Assembly: GCA_023935145.1 (NCBI GenBank) | Contig: CM043702.1 | Location: 59,050,001 to 59,114,000 of the forward strand | Direction of reading: 5' to 3' | Length of the DNA stretch: 64,000 bases | DNA from: Bretschneidera sinensis | Lineage: Eukaryota > Streptophyta > Magnoliopsida > Brassicales > Akaniaceae | Shown here: piece after piece, positions 33,693 through 47,060 of the stretch | Position numbering within the stretch: the first letter of the stretch is position 1 | How the letters are laid out: every line of letters starts with the position of its first letter | Translations under genes and position numbers: made by a program | Notes under the pieces: generated by a model | What the model saw: the letters and a program-made list of their open reading frames with translations, nothing else | Database searches by the model: none | Told to the model about the DNA's origin: nothing

Positions 33693-34702
33693 GATACCAA
33701 GACAAGAGGAGTTTAATTTTCAGGGAGAACATAAGATACTTGCCAACTATCTTATTTCTGCCCTGACTGCTAGTAGATGGTTAAAGAAGGGTTGTGAGGG
33801 GTATTTGGCGTATGTGGTGGATTTTAAAAAGGAGATTAGGAAGTTAGAAGAAATATTGGTAATGAAAGATTTTTCTGATATGTTCCCTAAGGAGTTGTTT
33901 GGTTTACCTCCCAATAGGGAGATAGAGTTTTCTATTGAGGTGATTCTGGGTCAGCACCCATATCTATAGCACCTTATAGAATAGAACCAGCTGAGTTGAG
34001 AGACTTGAAAGTTTAGCTTCAAGAGTTGCTAGATAAACAGTTTATTCGACCTAGTATGTCGCCTTGGGGAGCCCTTGTGTTGTTTGTGAAGAAGAAGAAT
34101 GGGACGATGAGGTTGTGTATTGATTATAGATAGTTGAATAAGATCACCCTAAAGAATAAATATCCTTTTCCCAGGATAAATCATTTATTCGAGAAGTTAC
34201 AAGGGGCTAGGGTGTTTTCTAAGATAGATCTGAGATCGGGTTATCATTAGTTGAGGATAAAGGAGAGGGACGTGCCTAAGACTACTTTTATAACACGTTA
34301 TGGTCATCATGAGTTCCTTTTGATGCCATTTAGGTTAACTAATACTCCTGCAACATTTATGGATCTAATGAATTAGGTGTTTAAATCATTTTTGGATAGA
34401 TTTATGATTGTATTTATTGATAATATTCTGGTATATTTCAAGACTGAAGAGGAGCATGGGAAACATTTAGAGATAGTGTTGGAAATATTGAGGAGAGAGA
34501 AATTGTATGCAAAGTTCTCTAAGTGTGAGTTTTGGTTAAGTGAAATATCTTTCTTGGGGTATGTTGTGTTAGGAGATGGTATAGCAATTGACCTACAGAA
34601 AGTAGAGGCAGTGTTGAATTGGGAAAGACCCACCAGTGTGACTGAATTAGAAGCTTTTTGGGGTTGACTGGTAATTATAGGAGGTTTATCTAGAATTTTT
34701 CT
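33693..34702 (+). pseudogene. Element D reverse transcriptase
   Basis: Starts with the tether segment (KKGCEGYLAYVVDFKKEIRK) and GLPPNREIEFSIEVI. It then shows the RT motifs across frames: [20 protein letters not shown] near 34090-34125, [15 protein letters not shown] near 34218-34248, and [18 protein letters not shown] within 34377-34667. The latter is followed by [20 protein letters not shown] and [20 protein letters not shown]. The active site is FIDN in place of FIDD, the same change as in B. Stops interrupt at least five positions, many at codons where a Gln or Trp is usual. Confidence 0.88.
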
Positions 34703-35230
34703 ATGATTGCTAGACCATTGACTAGATTGACCAGGAAGAAAGTGAAGTTTATGTGGTCAAAAGAATGTGAGAGGAGTTTCCAGGTGTTGAAAGAGAAATT
34801 GACTACTGCTCCAGTACTAGTGCTTCCTTCTAGTGATGAAGGATTTATGGCAGATAGTGATGCGTCGCATCAGGGGTTGGGATGTGTGTTGATGCAACAT
34901 GGGAGAGTTATAGCTTATACTTATAAGCAATTGAAGAACCATGAGAGAAATTACCCGACCTATGATTTAGAATTGGCTGCCATAGTTTTTGCTTTGAAGA
35001 TTTGGAGACATCATCTGTATGGAGCCACTTGTGAAATTTTTACTGATCATAAAAGTTTGACGCATTTACCTACCTAGAGAGAGTTGAATTTGAGGTAGAG
35101 GAGGTGGATGGAGTTGATTAGTGACTATGACCGTACCATTCATTATCATCCAGGGAAGGTTAATGTAGTAGCTAATGCACTGAATAGAAAGTCTGCAGGG
35201 AGATTAACTGCTATTGGAAGTCATGATACT
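34703..35230 (+). pseudogene. Element D RNase H domain
   Basis: 34703-35077 is open and contains the three carboxylates of RNase H: Asp in [19 protein letters not shown], Glu in [20 protein letters not shown] and Asp in [12 protein letters not shown]. The beginning ([20 protein letters not shown]) is the RT connection. After a stop at 35075 the tail RRWMELISDYDRTIHYHPGK and NVVANALNRKS is still readable. Of all pol domains in the window this is the best preserved. Confidence 0.88.
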
Positions 35231-35255
35231 AGCTTGACGATAAAATTAAGAAAAA

Positions 35256-35789
35256 ATGAGGATGCAGTTGAGTATCAGTAATAGAGGAATATTGATGGCA
35301 AATATGGTGCTACAATATTCTATTATTGATCGCTTGTTACATGTGCAGGGTAGAGATGAAGGGATAGAGAAGATCAAACAAGAAGTATTGAGTGGGAAGC
35401 CACTTGAGTTTAGAATTAGAGAAGATAGTATGATGGTATTGGGATATAGACTTTGTGTTCCCAAAGATGTTGATATGAGAAAGGAGATACTAAGAGATGC
35501 TCATGATTCTGTATTCTATGCACCCGAGTAATAATAAGATGTACAGGGGCTTGAGACAAAATCATTGGTGGTCAGGGATGAAGAAGGATGTAGCTGAGTA
35601 TATTTCTAGATGTTTGACTTGTCAACAGGTGAAGTCTGAGAATAGACATCCAACAGGTTTATTACAACCTCTTCTAGTACCTGAATGACCATGGGAGAAT
35701 GTGAGCATGGATTTTGTTTCTGGTTTTCCCCATACCCAGAGAGGTCATGATGCTATATGGGTTATAGTGGATAGACTTTCAAAGTCTTC
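35256..35789 (+). pseudogene. Element D integrase, first part
   Basis: 35256-35531 covers the linker and the start of the zinc finger (YRLCVPKDVDMRKEILRDAH). After a frameshift near 35520, 35497-35688 continues with MYRGLRQNHWWSGMKKDVAE and RCLTCQQVKSENRHPTGLLQ, giving the Cys pair of the HHCC finger. After a stop at 35686, the first catalytic Asp is in [16 protein letters not shown]. The gene then breaks inside VDRLSKSS at S2 (35790) and resumes at 37235. Confidence 0.85.
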
Positions 35790-37229
35790 TAATGAGTGCC
35801 AAATATTTCATATTTTGACCCCTTAATTTACATTTGTTAGCTTAGGAATTTGTTACTTTGAGTTGTTTTTAAGGTTTACAAGTACTTGGAAAGGAGTTTA
35901 CTAAATTTCCAGAATTGTTCGTACAGATCATTCATTTTTGCGGATTAAAACTGTAATGATTCAGGAAGAACCAAGAGATGAGCCATATATACTTGAAAGA
36001 TCCGGATGTCTATTTTTGGGGAATTTTATGGCTCTTAAATATGATTTTTCTAGAGAAAGTTATGGCAGTTTTAGTAGACAAGGGTAAGCCTGTGCGTGAT
36101 TTTAGTGTGGTAGAAGTGATTTGTGCGGATTAAAACTGTAATGATTTGGGAAGAACCAGGAGATGAGCTATATATGCTTGGAAAGATCCGAATGTCTATT
36201 TTTTAAAAAAATTTACAGCTCGTAAATATGATTTTTCTAGAGAAAGTTATGATCGTTTTAGTAGATGAAGGTCAGGCTATGCGGGATTTCAGTGTGAGCA
36301 AAAGTTTTGAAGGGCCTGTGAAGGCTTAAATCCCACATCCCACATCGGTTGGAAACACATTCTATATCAAACATCCCACATCGGATTGGAAATACATTGC
36401 ACTCATGGAGTTCCCTTATAAAAGCCCCATTTCACTTCATCAAAAAGGTGTGCAATCCGGAGGACTTTTGCGAGCAATCTGGGGGATCTCCAAGGCTTTG
36501 CTATCACAGGGGGAAGTAATGCACAACAGCTGCAAGTGGAATTTTTCTCAATGTATAGTCAGTTTTAATTTATTTCTTTCGAGTTTAAAGTTTTATATTT
36601 AGCACTTTAATTGTGAAATTTAGTTTCATAATCATGAGAGGCTAAAACCTTCATCTAAGGTTGAAGATGAAGCCTCGCCATTGTTTGGCATAATATTTTT
36701 AGATATGTTCGTACAATTCTAATATTTTTAGTATTAATGTTCTGTTTCAATTGTTTGAGTAAATTCTTATGATTGATTGCACTTAAATTGTTCAAATTGG
36801 ATATTCCTTGTGTTTCATTTGCCGGATACGGCGGATCATCCAAAGTAAATTGGATATCCATTGTGATTCTAAAGGAATACGTTGGATGATTTGGTTGAAT
36901 TAGGGTATTCGCTGTGATTTGTATAATGGTGGATTCATGGAATTATTTGATAGATTACTTTTATACAGAACATGAAAATATATGCTTTATTTTGGTGGGG
37001 TGGATTCAGAAACCTTAGTATTTTTATTATTTGTTTCAACTCAACTCAATTTAGTTTAGTTTATATTCTTTGCATAATACAATTCAGAAATTGGAATTAG
37101 GTTAAAATAGGGTTAGTTTAGATAAAAATATATTTTTACGACGCAATTCCCTGTGGATTTGACCTCGCACTTGCACACACTATATTGCAAACGACTCATG
37201 CGCTTGTGAGTAATTTAAAACTCACAACA
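35790..37229 (+). mobile_element. S2: Athila-type solo LTR in element D integrase
   Basis: 1440 bp, starting TAATGAGTGCC (TG mutated to TA) and ending CTCACAACA. The TSD TCTTC is exact (35785-35789, 37230-37234). It has two copies of the roughly 185-bp duplicated segment, as in E, and a TATA box at 36417-36424. No PBS or tail adjoins it, so it is a solo LTR. Confidence 0.92.
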
Positions 37230-37234
37230 TCTTC

Positions 37235-38226
37235 ACATTTCCTTCCTATTAAAACTACCTAGAGTCTTGAAAAGTTGACTGAATTGTATGTTGCGAAAAT
37301 TATGAAAGTACATGGAGTACCTTTAAGCATTATATTATATAGAGATTCTAGATTCACTTCTAGATTTTGGAGAAGTTTTCAAGAAGCTATAGGTACGCAA
37401 TGGCAGTTTAGTATAGCTTTTCAACCTCAAACTGACGAGCAGACAGACAGAATCATCAGAATATTAGAAGATATGCTGAGGGCAAGTGTATTGAGTTTCT
37501 CAGTGAGCTGGGATGCTTATTTACCTTTGATCGAGTTTGCATACAATAATCAGTATCAAACTAGTATTAGGATGGCACCATTTAAGGCTTTATATGGTAG
37601 AAGGTGTAGAACTCCAATATGTTAGGAAAAAGTTGGAGAAAGAAAGATATTTCGTCTAGAAATGATAGATTTGACTACTAAGAGGATCAAACTGGTTAGA
37701 GAAAACTTTAGAGCAGCATAGAACAGACAGAAAGGATATGCTGATAATAGAAGATTACCTCTTGAGTTCCAGGTTGGTGACTGGATATTTTTGAAGATAT
37801 CTTCGTGAAAGGTGTATTGAGATTTAAAAAGAAGGGAAAATTGAGTCTGAGATTTGTGGGGCTATATGAGGTGATTGAGAGAGTTGGACTAGTAGCATAC
37901 AGATTAGATTTGCCTCCAAAATTAAAACAGTTACACAATGTGTTTCATGTTTCACTTTTGAGAAAGTGTTTACATAATGAATCCCGTAGTATTCCGATTC
38001 AGGCTGTAGAACTCCAGGAAGATTATACCTTTATGCAAGTACCAGTTAGAATTCTAGACAAAAAGGAACAAGTCTTACGTAATAAAGTCATTCCTTTGAT
38101 TCAAGTATTATGGCGTAACAAAGATGTTGAAGAAATCACTTGGGAGCATGAGGCAAGAATGAGAAAAGAGTACCCACAGCTTTTTCATGAGTTAGGTAAG
38201 GAAATATCAAGGACAAAATTTTTATA
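37235..38226 (+). pseudogene. Element D integrase second part and chromodomain
   Basis: Continues the integrase core: ELYVAKIMKVHGVPLSIILY, then RDSRFTSRFWRSFQEAIGTQ with the second Asp. At the third catalytic position it reads TDEQTDRIIRILEDML, Asp where Glu is usual. The conserved end SWDAYLPLIEFAYNNQYQTS and ALYGRRCRTPIC follows, ending at a stop at 37623. 37805-38227 holds the C-terminal domain (GLYEVIERVGLVAYRLDLPP, HNVFHVSLLRKCLHNE) and a chromodomain (RILDKKEQVLRNKVIPLIQV, WRNKDVEEITWEHEARMRKE). The chromodomain is intact in sequence. Confidence 0.88.
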
Positions 38227-38239
38227 AGGTGGGTAGAAT
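38226..38239 (+). promoter_or_regulatory. Polypurine tract of element D
   Basis: AAGGTGGGTAGAAT lies directly before the 3' LTR and just after the end of the pol frame, as usual in chromoviruses. Confidence 0.8.
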
Positions 38240-40392
38240 TGTAATACCCATGTTCTTAAAGTAAGGGTAAAGAAGTAATTTGATGGATAGTACATGGAAT
38301 TAAAATAATATATACATGAAAGATTTATTATTGAAAAAAATAAAATTTTTGAAAAAAAGAGGCCAACACCTGGACATTCAGGTGTTGGCTGCCCAACATG
38401 CAAAACATTTCATGTTGGACAACAAGGACAAATTCGTGGCATCTTAAGGTAACTATTTAGTATAAAAAACAAAATTAAGTAAGTTTTTGTTTAGGTTTGT
38501 TAAAAATCGGTTTACACTCTCTCAAATTACTCGCTTTTTTTAAACACTTGGGGACTGAAAGAAAAGTTGAAAGATTAAAATTTTGAAGAGGTTTACGGGA
38601 GAATTTTAAAGAGATTCAAGGGAAGTTCTAAGAAAAACAAAAGGTAATAATGTGAATTTTATTTTTAAAATTTAGTATACACGAAAATACCCGAAGTTTG
38701 ATGTAGAAATTTAAAAGTATGAATTACGGAAGAATTGAAGTATAAATTAGAAATTTTAATATAAATATTATGTCAAGTGTTGACGATCAGCAATCAGGTG
38801 AAATTGTTGAAAGGAGCAGGAAAGGCAATGAGCTGCTCCATGGGTAGCTTTAAGTTATATGTGGGGAGTTAGATATACTTTTAGTAATCAAAACTAATAA
38901 AAATATGAAATTACGATATTTGAATAAATGGGTGAATTACAATGATTTAAGGATGTATTTTCTATTATATATGAAAATTGATTGATTACGAATTGGAAAG
39001 TGTGTTGAATATTAATTATATGAGAATTTATATTTCAGATAGTATGGATGAATGAAAAATATGCTGAGAAGTTTTATGAACTTCCTGAAAAATATGATGG
39101 GAAAGTGGATATGATATATGATGATATAATTTAATGAATGTGAATAAGATAATAATTTTGAGAAAGAGCTGGATAGTTAAATTGAACGCTTGAATGTATA
39201 CTTGTTTTCATATTATTACTCATATGCATAAAATAAAAGACTGGGAAGGCAGCCAGTCTAGCTAAAAATAAAAGAATTGGGAAGTGAGCTGGTCTAGCTG
39301 AAAATAAAAGAACTGGGAAGGCAACCAGTCTAGCTGAAAATAAAAGAACTGAGAATGCAGCCGGTCTAGCTTAAAATAAAATAACCGAGAAAGCAGCCAG
39401 TCTAGTTAAAAATAAAAGACTGGGAAGGTAGTTGGTCTTGTCGAAAAGACCAGGAAGGCAATTGGTCTAGCTAAAACATGTTGATATGTGGGAAGACGTT
39501 CCCAGATGATAATATGAAAAGATTTGATGAGAAATAAAGAAAGATAATTTAAATTCATGCATTACATTTGTTTTAATTATTGATTTTTTTTTTATTGAGA
39601 TGCTGAAGTATCAGTCTTGATTGTGATATGATTGATAGACAAATGAGTCTCACAGAGAGACAGATATGATGGGAAAGAAATATGACAGTAAGATATGATA
39701 AAAATTGATTTGCTTAATTGATTATATGTTGTGAACCTCATAACTAATTAAATAATGATGTTAAATTGAAAATCTCAAGATGATTAAATATATGAGAAGA
39801 AAAATTGATATGTTTGACGATTAATTTAAGATAAGATTGATAAATGGTTGAAATTATAATAGGATGGTATTATTAATTTATATTAGATAATAGATGAATG
39901 AATATGGGAAGATTATTTAAAAGATTGAATGATTATCTATGAAGAAATAGATAATTTATATTGGTAAATTAGAAATGATTGAATTATAAGATGTGACTGG
40001 AAGTATATAATCTTGTACTTCTAGTAAATTTGATTCACTAAGCTTGTGAAGCTCATTCCTCATTATTGAAAATTTTCAGGCAGCGGGCAGGATAGATAGA
40101 GTTTAGAGCTGATAGCAGAGTAACTAACTTAAGTAAGTCTCGTGGTCAAGTCCTCAAACATTATAAGAAAAAAGAAAGAAAAATTTGTAATAAAAATATT
40201 TTCATGCATTTTGTTATATGTATATATTGCTTCTGAAAGGAGGATAATGAAGTATTTTCTCTGAGAAGAGTTAATGATTGGATGAAATTTTTTTATTTCA
40301 GTTGATGTATTGTTACATATATGTGTCATGTTGGGATTTCAAAACGTGATGACACCATCTTAGTGGTAGCCATCTCGGGATGGGTCGTTACA
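38240..40392 (+). repeat. 3' LTR of element D
   Basis: 2153 bp, TGTAATACCC to GGGTCGTTACA, with the minisatellite at 39232-39474. It differs from the 5' LTR by many substitutions and indels, so D is not a recent insertion. Confidence 0.92.
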
Positions 40393-40397
40393 CATCT

Positions 40398-43330
40398 TAC
40401 CCACCTAACTCTCACAAGAATCACCAGATAACCCTTTAGTTAAAAACAATTAAGTTGTTATACATTATTTTAGTCATTATCACCTTTTATCTAGATGTTT
40501 TCCAATTTAAACCATGTTATAGTTTTTCTTGATCGTTAGTACCATACTACTTACATAGGTATCATCTTATTGCATTTAAAGTTCTCACTAATGCCATTTA
40601 AAACTTTAAGTCATCTCAACCTTGTTGGTTTTTCTATCATTATGATTACTGACATGATTATCTTTACACTACTACTAGATATTTCCAAAACATAATCACT
40701 AGTTAAATATTTACCTCTATTAAATGTCACTATTCTATGCTCCTCCAATCCACCCTCTTAGTCCCACAAACAACACCATTCATTTTATTCATAAGAAAAT
40801 TTTCATCATTTTTATCAAAACTCAAACACCATTTTTATCCTCCAAGACAAAAAGTCTTCCGCATAAACTTTTTACTCTTTAACTCATCTTTTCATTATTT
40901 AGTTCATTGAATCGTATTATCGCCACTTCTTTACTTGCCTCTTTTTCTTCATAAGCATTAAAATCTTTACATTACCCTTTTCAAGTTGCTGATTATCACC
41001 CCTTCTTTTACTCATCACAAAATTATCATTCTAGTAAAATTCATATATCATTTTGATTTTTAATTCACATAACTTTTCTCATTTTAGAATTTAAATCCTT
41101 TAGAAAACCATCCAAAATCTGACAATCCTCAATAGATTAAACATTATTGATAGTGTCTCCATTATTATTTAACATACAAAGTCTATAGTCTTTTAAAACC
41201 TTCAAAAATTTTAGTCTTTAGGTTTTGCTCAAGCTTTTATACTCTTCTCCCAATGTATACAATTAGTAACAATTTACCGAATCTCTTTAAAACTTTCAAA
41301 GTTCCTCTCAATTACTTAGATAACTTCAAAATCACCATTACTTAGCCTTTCTGAATTTAGATTACTCACTTATCATGTACATAGTCTTGTAAAATTTGAA
41401 ATTTTCTTTACTCTATTTTAAACCCCTCCACATCCAATGCTCTAAGTTATATTTAAGAACTTACCTTTTTATTTTTTTTTTATAAATTTTCATTTTCTCC
41501 AATTTTCTCCTTTACTAAACCATTCCCCCAATTTTATATTTTATGATATTCTTCAAAATTTCAACAAACCCATAAGCTAGTTACTTTATTCTCCCCGATT
41601 TTATTAATTTCACTAACTAATAATTACTAAAACTTTCTCACTAGGTAAATAGTAAAAATCACATTTAGTGGTTCTTGATCAAAACTCTGACTCATCCAAT
41701 GAATCCTTGTCCAAATCTTCTTGATCTCACATTCAACCCTTACTTCTTTTCACAACAATAATTCTAACACTTTTGTACCTCATTAGACTCTTAATCTTCT
41801 ATACTATATCCCATTAATACTTTTATTAAATTTATAACCTCTAAGGTTAATCACACATCTCATGCCTTCACTAGCCATCGTTCTTTCCTTTTATCCAAAC
41901 TATACTGAGATCAAATCCTCTAATAATTTCTACACTTTATATTACGTCAACCCATCACTTCCTATCTTTTACTAGCTTCAAATTAGCACTTCCTAAATTA
42001 TTCTCCAAATAGAGTAGAACTTTTAGACTTACAAGTACAAATCTTTTATTTAATCCCCTTTTAAAATCTTTAATAAGAGTTCCAAGTTTTAAAGGAAATT
42101 CACCAATATCCTTTGATTAACACCTCATCACACTTGAATTTTGTTAAGATTCAACACACTATTCCTCTTACAATTTCATATAACAATCTCCATCATCAAC
42201 TATTTCAATTGAAATTTCATAATTCAACTCCCTACTATAATTACATACTTCCAATCAACTACACTAGCTACTCTAATTTTACCTATAAAATTTCTATTCA
42301 AGATAAGTACATATTTCCTTAATTATCTTTCTTCAAATTCCAAAGTATCGCAAAATTTTCCTTTGACATTAATCTAACATGGTTATTCACTTTCTCAAAA
42401 AATTTCTCCCTTTTACTATTAATCACCTTCAACATTACATCTCTCACTACGTCAACTATTTATTTTAATAATTTATATTTTTCTCCTTTTCCATGCTTGT
42501 TAATCCATCAAAATTCTACCAACATATCAATCTCCCATCTTTATTTCATATTTTAAAGTCAAGAATTCTTATCATTCTTACAAAATTTTGATACTACCTC
42601 TCCAAATTCTTGGACTTTCCACATTTCCTAATAGCAAACACAACATACAATTTCAAGAACATCCCAGATCCAATACTATTTCAAATGTCATTCCATCATA
42701 CCCATCCATCACAAGTTCAAATACCACTATCACCAAACATATACATCTATCAACTCATTTATTTATGACTTCATTCCATTCAATTTTTTACAATCTCCTT
42801 AATAACTATTTCTTAAGATCAAACATTTTACCATTTATTTTAGAAAATCATTCTTAGCAACCTCTCCAACCCATCAACTAGCATTTAACCACTAATTTAC
42901 CAACAAGACATACTATTAACGTAAAATTTCCTATTCAGTCAAATCAACCATTTTTATTACCTTCCCACATCTTTACTATATAACTAACCACACAGCAACA
43001 CAATTCACATACATATGTATGCATGTATGTATAAGTTTGACAATTCACTTCGAGATAAAGGTTTCATATTCATAACTTTTAATAATAGCTATACTTGTAA
43101 TTACACAAGCATAATAAAGTAATTACATATAACACAAAATCATTCAGTACAATATGAAATTAACCCACTCCATCTTTAAGAACTCTTACTCCAGCCCATT
43201 TGAATATCAGCTTTCATTCTTAAACGAGATCATCTCTAACCTTACACGATCGACTCTTTACAAACTCCTCATACACCATGCTCATGCAAGTAGTCTACAG
43301 AATCATAAACCTATGCTCTGAAACCAAAAA
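40398..43330 (-). other. Element H internal region, part next to its 5' LTR (gene-free)
   Basis: Nearly 3 kb with no supported gene on either strand. The plus strand is very low in G, often only a few per 60 bases. The minus-strand PBS at 43315-43326 (TGGTTTCAGAGC, one change from the initiator tRNA-Met type) ends 4 bases from the LTR, and GTTTATGATTCTGTAGAC follows it. The open stretches 42113-42322 and 42588-42857 have the composition of the surrounding DNA. Confidence 0.6.
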
Positions 43331-44870
43331 TGTCACGACCTATCCCAGATAAGCCTTACTTGAGACGAAATTGTCACCTCTAAGCTCAAGCTCTAGTGTA
43401 AATGTCATGCACATATCATGTCATACTAAACAATTCAAAATTCATCATCATCAAACAACTTATTTCATGTACAATCATATTCATACAGCATAACTAATGC
43501 ATCACTTTTTAAATCCCTAAAATTTACAAAACATTCAAATTTCTCTCCCCTTTTATATAAGAAACATTTTTAAAAGAAAACTTCGGACTCAAGATTACTC
43601 TAAAGTTGTCGATTCCGAACCCCCTATACAATATCTAACTATTAGCTCTCAACTATAGCTTGCTTCCAAAATCAGCTGGCACTTGGAGGAAAATTAAAAT
43701 ATAAAGAAAGGGGTGAACTTCAAAAAGCTCAATGAGAATCACATTACATATAGTTCTTGATTTTTAATTTTGTTTACCAATCCTTATTATACATTCAATT
43801 GATTAGCATGTGACTATAAGTGATTACCATTTCTTTTGAATATAAACTTCATATTTTCTCCTTATCATCAATTCAAGGAAGAGCACTTATCACAAAATGA
43901 CACTACACCCCACACTATAATCACAAAACATATTTATAAGCACATACATACACCCATCACACCACTCACAAAATCCACATTCATAAGCACATTAACGCCA
44001 TCATTCACAATCCACTCTCATCATTTCCACATGACAATCACCTTTTTAATATGCAAAACACCATTACATCACACCAATCAACATTACATAGAATGCAATA
44101 TAATGCATCATCCAATCACAACAATCAACATCATACGAAATTGCAATGTAATGAATGATCACATCTCAACTTTTTTAAATTCAACTCTCGGACCTAAGGT
44201 CCTACAATGTATTCAACTCATCTCATCTCTTTCATTTCATCTCATTTCAAATTTTCTCAATTCATATTTTATATCAAAACGGGGACATCACCCCATGTAC
44301 TGATACGTCAATCATGTCCTCCTAAATCCTCGGATCCCCGTCACCATTTCTGGGCAGGGTCCTACTGAACAATTCGAGACCTGTCAATCACATGAATTAT
44401 AAACAGAAAGAAAAGAAGACAAGATTTACCCAGGTTCACCCCAGAATAGGGCTACATCCTGTTAGAAGTTTCTTATTATCAACCTTACAAATCTCTTCTT
44501 ACAATGTATGCTCAGTACATAAAAAGTATTTATAAGCAACTTAAGATGTTCTAATTAGAATTTTCGCCCTGCTACAAAACTATGACTATTCATGGGCCTA
44601 AGCCCAAATTGCTAAGCAAAAAACCAGACCCAACTCACCGGGGAGCGGGACCCCCATGTTCATCTGGGGTTCTACAAATCTGGTCATGTGAAGTATGCAC
44701 CAACTCTAACACCTACCTTTCCAATATTATCTTTGGTCTTCTTTCACCCTCTCTGGGCGGGTCCTACCATTCCAAAATTATCCTCAGATCCCCTTCACCC
44801 TTTTCGGGCGAGGTCCTAACATTCTAATATTATCCTCGGTACCCTTTCACCCCTTCTAGACGGGTTCTAT
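43331..44870 (-). repeat. 5' LTR of element H, left part
   Basis: Begins TGTCACGACC and follows the left LTR closely (compare 43331-44340 with 25471-26480). It is broken by S3 at 44366 and by G at 44871, both within the roughly 52-bp repeats. The frame at 43836-44303 is not a gene. Confidence 0.88.
44366..44711 (-). mobile_element. S3: Ty1/copia-like solo LTR
   Basis: 346 bp, TG...CA ends on both strands, with the TSD CCTAC exact (44361-44365, 44712-44716). On the minus strand it starts TGTTAGAGTTGGTG, has a TATA-like TTATAAATA (plus 44527-44535) and, downstream, CCCTATTCTGGGGTGAACC and GGGTAAATCTTGTC. These are features usual in short copia LTRs. The left LTR of H lacks it. Confidence 0.85.
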
Positions 44871-46604
44871 TGTAATGACCCATCCCGGGTTGGCCACCCT
44901 CGTGACAGTGTCATCACATTTTGAAAATCTCAGCACAACACATATATGCAACAAATAAAAATAATACTAACAGAAATTCTTTTACATCAATCCTCAACCC
45001 TCAACATGGGAGATACATCAATTTGATCTTTAAACATTATATACAACATAAAATGCATGAATATTTACCAATAAATTTTTATTTTATTTTCTTATTAGTC
45101 TGAGGATGTTGACACATACGTGGCTTACAGAAAATAATTTTGTCTGAACCTCAACTCACCAAACTATTTGTCCTACCTGCTACCTGAAATCATTGTACAA
45201 TGAAGGGTGAGCTTCACAAGCTCAGTGAATTAAATTTACTAGAAGTACTCAATCTGTATAAATAATCTTTCAAAACTTAATCATTTATATCTCATACAAC
45301 TTGATACTAGCATTCCACTATCACTACACATATCATAAGCCTCATTCTCTATCAATCTCTTCTTCTTATTTATTGGTTCACCTCAAGACCATCAATTATC
45401 TCATAATTACCTCATAATGAGGTTCACATCACAAAGTCTACCATTTAGATGGTTCTTATCATGTTATACTTCTAGGTTTCTTTCTCACCATAACTGTCTT
45501 TCTGTGAGACTTATTCATCTATAAATAAAATTCACAATAACAAACCAGAAATCAGCATTTCAGTAATGAAATCAATATTTAAAAACAGGTGTAATGCATG
45601 AATTATTATTAAGGAACGTCTTCCCACATGTCGACATGTTTTTATCTTAGACCAACTGTCTTCCTGGTTCTTATCTTTCTCATTTAGACCGATTGACTTC
45701 CCGATTCTTTTATTCTCATTTAGACTGGCTGCCTTTCCGGTTCTTTTATTCTCATTAGACTGGTTGCCTTCTCGGTTCTTGCATTTATTCTAATTTTTCA
45801 TTTTTCATTAGATTCATTGCATCTGAAAAATAACATTAAAAAAAAAAAAAACATGAATTCAAATATTTAAATTGGCTATCCTGATTTTTCTCAAGTTATA
45901 TAAAAACAAAATCTACTAAATTCTTCTCATCCTAAATCACCTTAAATCATCCATCAAAGCTTGCCAAGATCCACTAAATTTCATCTCCTCATAACTCGTA
46001 TCAAAACATCAACCATAGTTCATCAAGAATTTCACTTATCGCTTTTATTATTAAATCAACTTATTATGTCAAAAATATTATTTCTCACCTAATAATTTTT
46101 TACATATCCAAAATTCATATCATACCTATCAATCAAATTTCTATCTACCACCAAAGCGTAAGCTAATAATTTATTTAATATTATCACTAGATATTTCATT
46201 TTTATTTAAATTACGTAAAGTAAATCTAACTCAGCACGTACCACTTAGAGCTACCCACGGATCACCTCCTTGCCTTTCTCGTCCCTTTCAGCAATTTCTC
46301 TCGGTTGCTGATCGTCAACATCTGACATAATATTTTTATTAAATTTCTAATTATTTCTTCAATTCTTCATAAACCACACCCTTTGAAAATTCTCACTTTG
46401 AATTCCAGGAAATTTTATGTATGCTAAAAACTTAAAAATTAACATTACGTTATTACCTTATGTTTTTCTGATAGCTTCCCATGACTTTTTATAAAATTCT
46501 CCCGTAAACCCCTTTAAAATTTTTCTCTTTCAAACTTTCTTTCGATCCCCAAGTGTTTAAAGAAATAGAGAAATTTTAAGGAGAACTAAACGAAATTTAG
46601 TAAG

Positions 46605-46658
<54 letters not shown>

Positions 46659-47046
46659 AAACTTTTGAAACTAAATTGATGCATTAGCAGCCCCCCCAAA
46701 TTTCTCTTGCTGCCGCAAACACAACATGTGGCATACATGCAAAAGGCCTCCTCTTTATTTGGCAGCAGGTGGCAACACGTGCTGCCACGTTTTTCAGCTT
46801 TTTTTTTACAACTCTTTTTTTTCTTTTGTTTTTGTTTTTGTTTTTCCTTCTTTTCATACTGGACACGCCCAGATTTTGTTTTTGTTTTTGTTTTTCTTTG
46901 TAACTACACCCCCACGAGTCTAGTTTTTTTTTCAAAAGAATTATTTTATTCAATACTAAATCTTTCACGTAAATATATTATTTTAATTTCATGCCATATT
47001 TATTAAATTACTTCTTTACCCTTACTTTACGATTACAGGTATTACA
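44871..47046 (-). repeat. 3' LTR of element G
   Basis: 2176 bp on the plus strand from TGTAATGACC to GGTATTACA. It holds the palindrome at 45626-45639, tandem units rich in GACCG and CCGGTTC at 45645-45790 and a TA run at 46607-46654. T-rich and GTTTTT runs at 46800-46900 create spurious reading frames. Confidence 0.9.
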
Positions 47047-47060
47047 AATCTACCCACCTT

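Larger units (their letters stand above)
29568..40392 (+). mobile_element. Element D: Tekay/Del-like chromovirus carrying solo LTR S2
   Basis: LTRs at 29568-31835 and 38240-40392; exact TSD CATCT (29563-29567, 40393-40397). The 5' LTR start has decayed (TATACTACAT where the 3' copy has TGTAATACCC). The order on the plus strand is PBS, gag, zinc knuckles, protease, RT, RNase H, integrase, chromodomain, PPT. S2 cuts integrase. Without S2 the element is about 9.4 kb. It is the most complete coding copy here and keeps the integrase segment that B and G have lost, yet every domain carries stops. Confidence 0.92.

Noticed and set aside
46707..47006. Frames rich in Phe/Val with repeated FVFVF
   Set aside because: They translate GTTTTT and T-rich runs in G's LTR. 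No conserved protein feature is present.
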